Below, piece after piece: positions 1 through 5,941 of a stretch of 7,464 nucleotides of DNA. The stretch covers positions 1-7,464 of the forward strand of contig JAAYSB010000259.1 in assembly GCA_012518475.1 (NCBI GenBank), given 5' to 3'. Position 1 is the first letter of the stretch. Every line of letters begins with the position of its first letter. The stretch comes from Intrasporangiaceae bacterium (GTDB lineage: Bacteria; Actinomycetota; Actinomycetes; Actinomycetales; Dermatophilaceae). A program made the position numbers and the translations under genes. Under the pieces are notes generated by a model. It ran no database searches, was not told the origin of the DNA, and saw nothing but the letters and a program-made list of their open reading frames with translations.

Positions 1-142
1 GCTCGCCCTGGCCGTCCGCGAGGCGCCGCGCGTGCACAAGGACGCCGCGGCGATCGCCGGATGGGCGTGGCGCCGGATGCCGACCGAGAGGATCGTCGAG
101 AAGGCGTCCGCGATCGGGCGGCGCCGCGGCTCGGGAACCTGA
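1..142 (+). CDS. C-terminal fragment of an unidentified protein (5' end outside window)
   Basis: The frame beginning at base 2 is open to a TGA at 140-142 and gives 46 residues. The tail is Ala/Arg-rich and contains the segment AGWAWRRMPTERIVEKASAI, followed by a basic end (GRRRGSG). Codon third positions are G/C-rich in this frame, as in the real genes nearby. Basic amphipathic tails like this occur at the C-terminus of many actinobacterial short-chain dehydrogenases, but no diagnostic motif lies inside the window, so that family is only a guess. The frame at base 1 is also open, to a TGA at 178-180, but its Arg/Gly/Pro-rich translation looks like an out-of-frame reading. Confidence 0.5.
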   Translation, partial: LALAVREAPRVHKDAAAIAGWAWRRMPTERIVEKASAIGRRRGSGT

Positions 143-146
143 CCGA

Positions 147-154
147 CGCATACC
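147..154 (+). repeat. CGCATACC octamer, copy 1
   Basis: This copy lies 4 bases after the stop codon of the upstream gene, in that gene's sense direction. It is the only one of the five exact copies outside a coding region. Confidence 0.5.
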
Positions 155-155
155 G

Positions 156-189
156 CATTCTGAGGGGCCGGACATTCTGAGGGGCCGGA
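156..189 (+). repeat. Perfect 17-bp tandem duplication
   Basis: Two adjacent, identical 17-base units (CATTCTGAGGGGCCGGA) occupy 156-172 and 173-189. The next base repeats the first base of the unit and then the match ends. It lies in the 226-bp non-coding stretch 143-368, shortly after the upstream gene's stop. It could be a simple slippage duplication or a pair of protein-binding sites. Nothing in the sequence decides between these. Confidence 0.85.
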
Positions 190-224
190 CGCCAGGTAGC
201 TCGCGTTGACCGGTTCATGGCATG

Positions 225-268
225 CTGGGGAAGATCGTGCGGGTGATGGTCCGGGTAGGTTTCCCCAG
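225..268. repeat. Inverted repeat, 8-bp arms, possible terminator stem
   Basis: CTGGGGAA at 225-232 is perfectly complementary to TTCCCCAG at 261-268, with 28 bases between. It sits between the end of the plus-strand fragment gene and the end of the convergent 369-2543 gene, where a terminator would be expected. There is no T tract on either side and the loop is long, so an intrinsic terminator is only a weak suggestion. The rest of 143-368 shows no ORF with coding character and no recognisable RNA gene. Confidence 0.3.
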
Positions 269-321
269 TGCCCCGACCCGCCCCGCCCCCCAGTCCTTCC
301 GTGGGTGGAGTCCGGCTCACT

Positions 322-371
322 TGAGCGACCCCACGACCGTTGTCGGCGTATGCGCTGACCGGCGTCGCTCA
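322..371 (-). terminator. Possible terminator hairpin for the 724-residue envelope protein gene
   Basis: Read on the minus strand, TGAGCGAC (371-364, beginning with the stop codon TGA) pairs with GTCGCTCA (329-322) to give an 8-bp stem. Inside it, CGAC/GTCG can form a smaller stem. No run of U follows, but actinobacterial terminators often lack one. The position at the gene end is the main support. Confidence 0.3.
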
Positions 372-2543
372 GACGGGCACCTTCTCGGGGACGTCAGTCG
401 GATCCATCTCCCGGCGCAGAACGTGGACGTTGATCGCGATGAGCAGCGGCACTGCGATCGTCGCGCCGACCGCCGGGATGGCGACGCCGGAGTCGTTGAC
501 AAAGAACCCGACCGTGAGCGCGACGAGCGTCGTGAGCAGACCAGGACGCAGGGCGGGGTAGCGGTCGAAGGACCGCTGGAGGGCCCGCGAGCCCCACGAC
601 GTCTCCCGGGCGAGGACATAGATGACGAAGGCGAGCGCGAAGGGCACGAGGACGGTCATCGAGTAGTTGCTCGTGAGGACGCTCCAGTTCGCGGCCGCCT
701 TGCGGGTGATGATGTCGAAGGCGTGACCGTCGGCGATCGAGTCGAAGAAGCGTCCCAGGTGGCTCTGCTTGTCAGCGGGGCGCAGCGAGTCGAGGTAGGC
801 AACGGAGAGGAAGATCGCGCCGGTGGCTGCGAAGAGGGCGGCCCACCGTTTCCACGTGAGCCGGATCCCGAGCAGGGTGAGGACGAAGAAGGCGGTGGCG
901 ACGGGGAGGGACAGCGGGCCGCCGGCGTCGGCACCCCACATCGGCGCACCGTTGACGATGAGCACGACAGCGAGGATGACCGCGACCGCGACCGCGGCAG
1001 CCTTGCGCCGGCCCTGCGCCATGAAGTGGTTGGCGACGACGGTGGCGAAGAAGATCGCGCTCGTGACGAAGAGCGCGAACGAGACATTGCCCAGCCCGAA
1101 GTAGCGTCCGCCGATCGCCGGCTGGAGGCCCATGAGGGAGGACTGCTGGAGCCTGGAGCCGGTCATGACGTCGATGCCGATGACCAGGACGGTGACCAGG
1201 GAGACGACCCCGACCGGGCCGAGCGCGGTCGATCCCCAGGGCGGGACGAGTGCGAGAGCGATGATCACCGCGGTCCACAGGGCCACGGCGCCGACGATCC
1301 CGAGGAGTGGCCAGCTCGTGCGCCACCAGGGGATGAGATTGGCGAGGAAGGTTGCCGCCGGGACCGCAGCGGCGCCCACGCCGACGACCCGGGCCAGGCC
1401 GAGCCAGCGGGAGCGGGTGGCCTCGCGTCCGAGCCGCCCCTTCCAGACGAGGAGGACGAGTAGATAGATGACGAGCTGGCCCCAGATGAAGGACTGGAAG
1501 AAGGTCGGCACGAGGGTGCGGATCTTCGCCGACTTCGCGTCGTAGTCGACGTAGGCCTGCCAGCGCTCCAGGGAGGTCTCGGCCGAGTCGTCGGCAGCCG
1601 GCTCGCTCACGATGACGGCACCGTTGACGCCCCGCGGAATGTCCAGGCCCGACAGGGCGAGCACACTCGTCGTGAGGTCGTTGTTGACGATGAGCCCCGA
1701 CTGGCGGGTCGAGGACGACCGGAGCACGCCCGGACCGAAGTCCGGGCCCGTCGCCAGAGCCATGCGCAGCTGGGACTGGCGGCCGTCGTCGGACATGCTC
1801 GCAACGATGACGTTGGCGCCCTCGGGGGCGGCGTCGAGCACCTCGCCGATCTGTGCGTCGATCTTGGCGAGGCGGTGGGTGCGGTCGCCGTCGACGAGGC
1901 TCTGGGAGAGGCTGCCGATGTCGACGAGGCTGATCGGGCAGAGCGACAGGGCCTCGGGCAGCACCGCCGGGTCGTAGGTCGCGTGGTGCGGCACCGACCC
2001 GTCGGAACGGGCTGCACCGAGAGCGGCGCCGGGGCCGACGGTCGACACGCACACCCCCTGGGCGGTGACCGTGTCCCCGAACGTGCCGAGCCGGGCGTTG
2101 AACCGCAGCTCGGTGGCGGCGCCGACGTAGCGGTCCCAGTTGCTCACCGCGTCGTCCGAGACCGGCGCTGGGCCCGGGCACGGCGCCCAGGACGCCCGGC
2201 GTGGGTTGCCGTCGGGTGCCGGTGCTCCGGCCCGTTCGCCGGCGGAGAAGCCGAGCCAGGCGTCGACCGGGCACGTGGTCGTGTTGATCGACCGGACCCC
2301 GAGCGCGGCGCCGGAGCCCGACATGACGAGTCGCCACAGGTTCGGTGTCGTTTCCTCGTCGATGTCGGACCAGGTGATCCCGCCGGTGCCGATGAGGACG
2401 GTCGAGCGGTCCTCGGCCGCGGCAGCCGATGGGGTATGCGGTTGACCGGCAGACGCGGTCGACGCTCCCAGTCCTGCGAGCAGGACCGTCGCCAGCAGGA
2501 GCCCGAGCAGGGCGAGCAGACGGCGGGGGGAGGTGGGGAGCAC
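369..2543 (-). CDS. Membrane protein with degenerate alkaline-phosphatase/sulfatase-like extracellular domain
   Basis: 724 residues with a GTG start. Residues 1-32 are a signal peptide: RR near the start, a Leu/Ala core, and an ASA-G cleavage-like site. Residues 48-310 resemble the alkaline-phosphatase/sulfatase superfamily layout: a VLIGTGG strand (49-55), TTPNLWRL (65-72), a Thr/Pro segment TTTCPVDAWLGFSAG (88-102), VIVASMSDDG (245-254) and NNDLTTSVLALSGL (287-300), which matches the usual 'D-x-x-P-T-L-L-x-L-x-G' block. The Asp-Gly of the first strand is TG here and the metal-binding Asp-His-Gly is DDG, so catalysis is doubtful. About 11 membrane helices follow, roughly at 346-367, 381-404, 410-433, 440-460, 484-507, 514-532, 545-563, 566-584, 628-646, 668-684 and 688-706. 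Conserved-looking polar stretches lie between or inside them: GGRYFGLGN (478-486), NGAPMWGADAGG (531-542) and FVNDSGVAIP (681-690). Likely located in the cell envelope. The substrate is unknown. The gene stands alone, divergent from the DUF4446-pheA pair. Confidence 0.88.
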   Translation of the reverse strand: MLPTSPRRLLALLGLLLATVLLAGLGASTASAGQPHTPSAAAAEDRSTVLIGTGGITWSDIDEETTPNLWRLVMSGSGAALGVRSINTTTCPVDAWLGFSAGERAGAPAPDGNPRRASWAPCPGPAPVSDDAVSNWDRYVGAATELRFNARLGTFGDTVTAQGVCVSTVGPGAALGAARSDGSVPHHATYDPAVLPEALSLCPISLVDIGSLSQSLVDGDRTHRLAKIDAQIGEVLDAAPEGANVIVASMSDDGRQSQLRMALATGPDFGPGVLRSSSTRQSGLIVNNDLTTSVLALSGLDIPRGVNGAVIVSEPAADDSAETSLERWQAYVDYDAKSAKIRTLVPTFFQSFIWGQLVIYLLVLLVWKGRLGREATRSRWLGLARVVGVGAAAVPAATFLANLIPWWRTSWPLLGIVGAVALWTAVIIALALVPPWGSTALGPVGVVSLVTVLVIGIDVMTGSRLQQSSLMGLQPAIGGRYFGLGNVSFALFVTSAIFFATVVANHFMAQGRRKAAAVAVAVILAVVLIVNGAPMWGADAGGPLSLPVATAFFVLTLLGIRLTWKRWAALFAATGAIFLSVAYLDSLRPADKQSHLGRFFDSIADGHAFDIITRKAAANWSVLTSNYSMTVLVPFALAFVIYVLARETSWGSRALQRSFDRYPALRPGLLTTLVALTVGFFVNDSGVAIPAVGATIAVPLLIAINVHVLRREMDPTDVPEKVPV
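2433..2440 (-). repeat. CGCATACC octamer, copy 2
   Basis: It lies inside the 369-2543 gene, in the sense direction, read as CG-CAT-ACC (Pro-His-Thr). The CAT is the only CAT I found among about eight His codons in this gene; the others are CAC. A 14-base stretch including it (2427-2440) recurs at 6593-6606. Confidence 0.5.
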
Positions 2544-2549
2544 GTGACA

Positions 2550-2555
2550 AGGGTA
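2550..2555 (-). promoter_or_regulatory. -10 element (TACCCT), probable leaderless start of the envelope protein gene
   Basis: On the minus strand TACCCT ends 6 bases before the GTG at 2543. That spacing would place the first transcribed base at or next to the start codon. No Shine-Dalgarno sequence precedes the GTG, which supports both the leaderless reading and this start. No clear -35 is visible. Confidence 0.5.
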
Positions 2556-2604
2556 CGGCGACCGCCCGGATGGGACGCGGCGGCGGCGGAGGCGGCGATA
2601 TCTC

Positions 2605-2610
2605 TAGGCT
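2605..2610 (+). promoter_or_regulatory. -10 element (TAGGCT), probable leaderless start of the DUF4446-pheA pair
   Basis: TAGGCT fits TANNNT and ends 6 bases before the ATG at 2617. The intervening GAGGGC has a GAGG, but it lies too close to the ATG to act as a normal ribosome binding site. The upstream 50 bases are almost pure GC and show no -35. Confidence 0.55.
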
Positions 2611-2616
2611 GAGGGC

Positions 2617-3039
2617 ATGACCGACTCAGGCCTGACCGGGACCGAGGTGACGCTGCTCGTTGCGGTGGGCGTCGCATACCTCTGCGTTCTCGCCCTGGTC
2701 GTCTGGGTCCTTCGCCTGCGCGCCCGGGTGCAGCGCCTCGAGAGCCATCGTCCTGCGGGGGCGGGCGACCTCGCACAGCTGCGCCGCGACCTCGGCAGCG
2801 CTCTGCGGCACGTGGCGGTGGTGCGCTACGACGCGTTCGGAGACATGGGTGGCCGGCTGTCGTTCAGCGCTGCCCTGCTCGACGACGACGGAGACGGTGT
2901 GGTCATCTCCTCGATCCACGCCCGGGGCGAGTCCCGCACATACGCAAAGGGACTCGTCGACGGCAAGAGTGACACGACCTTGACGCCGGAGGAGCAGCAG
3001 GCTCTTGCGGCGGCACGCAGTGGGAAGGCGACAGCATGA
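2617..3039 (+). CDS. DUF4446 family single-pass membrane protein
   Basis: 140 residues. One N-terminal membrane helix (about residues 10-32, rich in Val/Leu/Ala) is followed by a basic, coiled-coil-like stretch (33-43) and then a small soluble domain. That domain has the signature of the DUF4446 family: VVRYDAFGDMGG (68-79), LSFSAALLD (81-89), GDGVVISSIHARGESRTYAK (92-111) and a C-terminal LTPEEQQAL (122-130). Length and motif order fit the family. Its molecular role is not known. It is most likely anchored in the cytoplasmic membrane with the domain inside the cell, which is inferred from the positive charges after the helix. The last four bases overlap the pheA start (ATGA), so the two are probably translated in a coupled way. 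The ATG start fits the -10 element 6 bases upstream. Confidence 0.92.
   Translation: MTDSGLTGTEVTLLVAVGVAYLCVLALVVWVLRLRARVQRLESHRPAGAGDLAQLRRDLGSALRHVAVVRYDAFGDMGGRLSFSAALLDDDGDGVVISSIHARGESRTYAKGLVDGKSDTTLTPEEQQALAAARSGKATA
2673..2680 (+). repeat. CGCATACC octamer, copy 3
   Basis: It lies inside the DUF4446 gene, in the sense direction, read as C-GCA-TAC-C (Ala-Tyr in the membrane helix). The phase differs from copies 2 and 5, and GCA is an uncommon Ala codon here. Confidence 0.5.
3022..3028 (+). promoter_or_regulatory. Ribosome binding site of pheA
   Basis: GGGAAGG lies inside the end of the DUF4446 gene, 7 bases before the pheA ATG. It supports the ATG at 3036 as the start, overlapping the upstream stop. 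Confidence 0.6.
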
Positions 3040-3983
3040 GTGACGACGAGCGCCCCGGCACCTATGGCTATCTCGGCCCGGCCGGAACGTTCACGCAGAT
3101 GGCCCTGCACCAGGTGCGGATGCCGGAGGGCTCGTCCGAGCGTCCGTTCGGCTCGGTCGATGCTGCGCTCAAGGCCCTGCGTGAGGGTGAGATCGTCGCC
3201 GCGATGGTGCCGATCGAGAACTCCGTCGAGGGTGGGGTCTCGGCGACTCTCGACGCGCTCGCGCACGGTGAGCCGCTCGTCGTCGTGGCCGAGGTGCTCG
3301 TTCCGATCACCTTCGTCCTCGCGGCACCGGCCGGCACCCGGCTCGCCGACGTCAAGCGGATCGGGACCCATCCGCACGCCTGGGCGCAGGTGCGCGGATT
3401 CGTCGCCGAGCACCTGCCCGAAGCGACGTATGTGCCGGCGTTGTCGACCGCCGCGGCTGCGGAGTCATTGGCGACCGATCCCGAGGCGCCCTTCGACGCA
3501 TCCGTCTCCGCCCCGGTCGCGGCCACGACGAACGGACTGACGCTGCTCGCCGAGGACATCGGCGACATGAAGCACGCCGTCACCCGCTTCGTCCTCGTCG
3601 CCCGGCCCGGTGCTCTGCCCGCGCCCACCGGCGCCGACAAGACCACGGTCGTGCTCTTCCAGCACCACGACCGCTCCGGAGCGCTCCTCGAGCTGCTCGA
3701 GCAGTTCGCGGTCCGCGGGATCAACCTGACCCGGCTCGAGTCCCGCCCGACCGGCGAGTCGATGGGGTCCTACTGCTTCTCGGTCGACTTCGAGGGGCAC
3801 ATCCTCGACGAGAGGGTGGGGGAGGCCCTGGTCGGGCTCAAGAGGGTCTGTCTCGGGGTCCGCTTCCTCGGCTCCTATCCCCGGGCCGACGAGATCGAGG
3901 TGCGGGTTGCCCCGGACATCTCCGACGCGGCCTTCCACGAGGCACGGGCCTGGCTCGAGGACCTGCGCAATCACGCCGACTGA
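3036..3983 (+). CDS. pheA: Prephenate dehydratase
   Basis: 315 residues, the usual size of a monofunctional enzyme. It converts prephenate to phenylpyruvate, with loss of water and CO2, in phenylalanine synthesis in the cytoplasm. The catalytic domain (about 8-192) shows GYLGPAGTFTQ (11-21), VPIENSVEGGV (58-68), HPHAWAQ (112-118), a STAAAAESLA segment (137-146) and the TRF motif (183-185), whose Thr is essential in this family. A linker leads to a C-terminal ACT domain (about 203-281) with GALLELLEQF (215-224) and LTRLESRPT (231-239). The ESRP motif is part of the phenylalanine-binding site, so feedback control by phenylalanine is expected. No chorismate mutase domain is fused. It follows the DUF4446 gene with a 4-base overlap, and its stop is 8 bases from the stop of the convergent acyltransferase gene. 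Confidence 0.98.
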   Translation: MSDDERPGTYGYLGPAGTFTQMALHQVRMPEGSSERPFGSVDAALKALREGEIVAAMVPIENSVEGGVSATLDALAHGEPLVVVAEVLVPITFVLAAPAGTRLADVKRIGTHPHAWAQVRGFVAEHLPEATYVPALSTAAAAESLATDPEAPFDASVSAPVAATTNGLTLLAEDIGDMKHAVTRFVLVARPGALPAPTGADKTTVVLFQHHDRSGALLELLEQFAVRGINLTRLESRPTGESMGSYCFSVDFEGHILDERVGEALVGLKRVCLGVRFLGSYPRADEIEVRVAPDISDAAFHEARAWLEDLRNHAD

Positions 3984-3991
3984 CTGACTCG

Positions 3992-5059
3992 TCAGGGATC
4001 GGTGCTCCGGATACGGAGGGAGCGAAGGCCGTCCGGGAACTCGGGCTCGAACTCCTGGTGGGAACCGACCCACTCGTTGACGACGTTCCACTGCTCGTCC
4101 AGCCACGCCTCGATCTCCTCCGGGTCTCTGGGCCGCTCGGAGGGGCCGAAGGTCCATGCCCGGAGCAGCAGCGGGTGGTCGTGCAAGGGGATGGCCTTGA
4201 AGATCTGCCACGGGGAGACGAGCCACTCCAGGCCCGTGTGCGCGACGACCATGACGTCGGCGTCGGGGCGCTCGGCCATCGCGGTGACGACGCCGCGCGA
4301 CCGCGGCGGAAGCACGTGCTCCCACGACTCCGACAGCGCCGCGCGCTCGAGGTCACCGGTATCGACGAACCGGCGGATCGTGGCGCGCCACCGCTTCGGC
4401 GTCCAGTTCTGCCCCTCGGGGAAGAGCAGCAGGGCGTCCATCCGCTCGAGGGAGCGGGAGAGCTCGCGAACCGGCTTGGCCCGGTCGTCGCCGGCGCCGG
4501 AGCGAGAGGGCACGAAGTAGGCGCGGAGTCGATAGAGCAGCGCGCCGATGCCCGGATCCCAGCGGAGGAAGTCCTTGAGGACGACGCGCGGTAGGCGCTC
4601 GGCATAGGAGGAGAGCAGCCAGGCGAGGACGACCGAGTCGCCCGGACCGGCGTGGCGGGCGAAGACGAGGAGGGGAGTCTGCTCGGAGCCGAAGTCGACC
4701 GGCTCCTCGAACTCGATGCGCAGCCCTACCCACCGCGCAGCGTGCTCCATGAAGCCATCGAGAGCGTCGAGGAGGAGCTTCTCGTGCTCGTCGCGCCAGG
4801 CCTGGGAGAGGCGGCCCTCACCTCTCCAGGAGAGGCGCACCCAGATCCAGAACACCCCGGTCACCAGCCCGGCATCGAGCCAGAGAAAGACGAGGAAGAG
4901 GGCGAGCACCCGCGCCGCCCGGAGCTTGCGGTCGATCGGCCAGAGGAGGACGGCGAGGACGAACAGCGGGACGCACAGCGCCGTCAGGAGGGCGACCAAG
5001 GGCACGTAGGCGATCTGGAGGAGGAGTCGGACCCAGCGAGGTGGCGGCGGGATGACCAT
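3992..5059 (-). CDS. PlsC-type 1-acyl-glycerophosphate acyltransferase family protein
   Basis: 355 residues. Two hydrophobic N-terminal segments (about 12-40 and 49-74) would anchor it in the membrane. An acyltransferase domain follows. The catalytic H-x4-D motif is HAGPGD (136-141), followed by a YFVPSRSGAGDD block (181-192), the FPEG motif (213-216, here FPEGQNW rather than the common FPEGTRS) and a PPRSRG segment (251-256) at the motif IV position. These support transfer of an acyl chain to a lysophosphatidate-like acceptor, a step in phospholipid synthesis or repair. The acceptor is not certain, since the family also includes other glycerol- and sugar-lipid acyltransferases. It is longer than a minimal PlsC (about 240), because of the N-terminal helices and a C-terminal region rich in Glu/Asp/Trp (310-345). 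It starts 6 bases after the patatin gene's stop and is surely co-transcribed with it. Confidence 0.93.
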   Translation of the reverse strand: MVIPPPPRWVRLLLQIAYVPLVALLTALCVPLFVLAVLLWPIDRKLRAARVLALFLVFLWLDAGLVTGVFWIWVRLSWRGEGRLSQAWRDEHEKLLLDALDGFMEHAARWVGLRIEFEEPVDFGSEQTPLLVFARHAGPGDSVVLAWLLSSYAERLPRVVLKDFLRWDPGIGALLYRLRAYFVPSRSGAGDDRAKPVRELSRSLERMDALLLFPEGQNWTPKRWRATIRRFVDTGDLERAALSESWEHVLPPRSRGVVTAMAERPDADVMVVAHTGLEWLVSPWQIFKAIPLHDHPLLLRAWTFGPSERPRDPEEIEAWLDEQWNVVNEWVGSHQEFEPEFPDGLRSLRIRSTDP

Positions 5060-5065
5060 CGCCGC

Positions 5066-5070
5066 TCACC
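5066..5070 (-). promoter_or_regulatory. Ribosome binding site of the acyltransferase gene
   Basis: GGTGA on the minus strand matches the 16S anti-Shine-Dalgarno core, lies 6 bases before the ATG at 5059 and overlaps the patatin stop codon. This suggests translational coupling. Confidence 0.5.
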
Positions 5071-5908
5071 CGGTCAGCAGACGCGACTCGAGGTAGGCGG
5101 CGCTCGCCTGATAGGCCTGCTCGGCGCGCTCCTCGATCCGGGTCCCGACGCCCTGGGTGATGGAGATCGCCGGGGCGGACGAGGATCCGCTCGGGAGGAC
5201 GTGCAGTGTGACGTCGTCGGGGACGGAGTCGATCTCCTCGTGGTAGCGGTGCCGGCGGGCGATCTCGAACGCCACCGAGGCCACCTCCCACGGCTTGGTG
5301 GGAACGTTCAGGGGCTGCTCGACCCGGCCGACCTGGAGGACATAGATCTCGGTCGCACCGAGTGCCAGTGCCCGACCCACCGGGATGGAGTGCACAAGGC
5401 CTCCGTCCATGAAGTGCTGGCCGTCGATCTCCACGGGAGGGAACATGCCCGGGACCGCACACGAGGCGAGGATGGCCGGGGTCACCGGGCCGGTGGTGAA
5501 CCAGCGTGCCCGGCTCGACTCGATGTGCGCGGCGACGCACTGGAACGGAACGGCGAGGTCCTCGATGCGCTCGACGCCGAGGTTCTCGTCGATGAGATTG
5601 CGCAGCGGGCGGATCGACATGAAGTGGGTCCAGTACTTCGCGGCCCGGGCCGCCGATCGGAACGGGTTCTCCAGGAAGTCACCCTCCTGCCGGACCTTGC
5701 GCCAGAGGGTGCTCAGCCGGTCGGCGCTGGCCATCGTGGGATCTGCGGCGACGAAGGCGCCGTTGACGGACCCGATGCTCGTGCCGAGGACGAGATCGGG
5801 CCGGATGCCCGCGTCGAAGAGGGCTCGCAGCATCCCCACCTGTGTCGAGCCGAGGACGCCGCCGCCGCCCAGGACGAAGGCAGTCCTGGTCCGGGCCGGT
5901 CCGCTCAT
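5066..5908 (-). CDS. Patatin-like phospholipase family protein
   Basis: 280 residues, typical for bacterial single-domain patatins of the RssA/YchK type. It uses a Ser-Asp dyad to hydrolyse acyl esters of lipids. All the key elements are visible: the Gly-rich oxyanion loop LGGGGVLG (13-20), the nucleophile elbow GTSIG with Ser44 (42-46), and the catalytic Asp168 in DGG (168-170). FVLGGGGVLGSTQVGML near the start and the CAVPGMFPPVEIDG block (150-163) are also characteristic. There is no signal peptide or membrane helix, so it should act in the cytoplasm or at the inner membrane face. It lies 33 bases after the kinase-fold gene and 6 bases before the acyltransferase gene. It may release fatty acids and lyso-lipids that the neighbour re-acylates. 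The ATG at 5908 fits a -10 element just upstream. Confidence 0.95.
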   Translation of the reverse strand: MSGPARTRTAFVLGGGGVLGSTQVGMLRALFDAGIRPDLVLGTSIGSVNGAFVAADPTMASADRLSTLWRKVRQEGDFLENPFRSAARAAKYWTHFMSIRPLRNLIDENLGVERIEDLAVPFQCVAAHIESSRARWFTTGPVTPAILASCAVPGMFPPVEIDGQHFMDGGLVHSIPVGRALALGATEIYVLQVGRVEQPLNVPTKPWEVASVAFEIARRHRYHEEIDSVPDDVTLHVLPSGSSSAPAISITQGVGTRIEERAEQAYQASAAYLESRLLTG

Positions 5909-5914
5909 CCCGTC

Positions 5915-5920
5915 AGCCTA
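5915..5920 (-). promoter_or_regulatory. Internal -10 element (TAGGCT) before the patatin gene
   Basis: In the 33-bp gap after the kinase-fold gene, TAGGCT on the minus strand ends 6 bases before the ATG at 5908. It is the same hexamer and spacing as at 2605-2610. No good Shine-Dalgarno is present. The patatin and acyltransferase genes may therefore have their own leaderless transcript besides read-through from upstream. Confidence 0.5.
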
Positions 5921-5941
5921 GCCGCGCAGGCAGCCCGATTC

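Noticed and set aside
143..368. Small RNA or riboswitch in the non-coding stretch
   Set aside because: Some GC-rich stems can be drawn, including alternatives around 252-280, but there is no family signature and no plus-strand gene follows for a riboswitch to control.
222..1463. Long plus-strand open frame (413 codons)
   Set aside because: It lies antisense to the envelope protein gene and its translation is an Arg/Asp/Glu/Gly repeat-like string with no motif, typical of a GC-rich shadow frame.
772..2550. Minus-strand open frame (592 codons) overlapping the envelope protein gene
   Set aside because: It is in another frame of the same strand and the translation is Arg/Pro/His-rich with no signal peptide or helices. 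The frame ending at 369 has a signal peptide and membrane helices.
4005..4018. CTCCG-GATA-CGGAG hairpin as the pheA terminator
   Set aside because: The stem is only 5 bp, there is no T tract, and it is within codons of the convergent gene.
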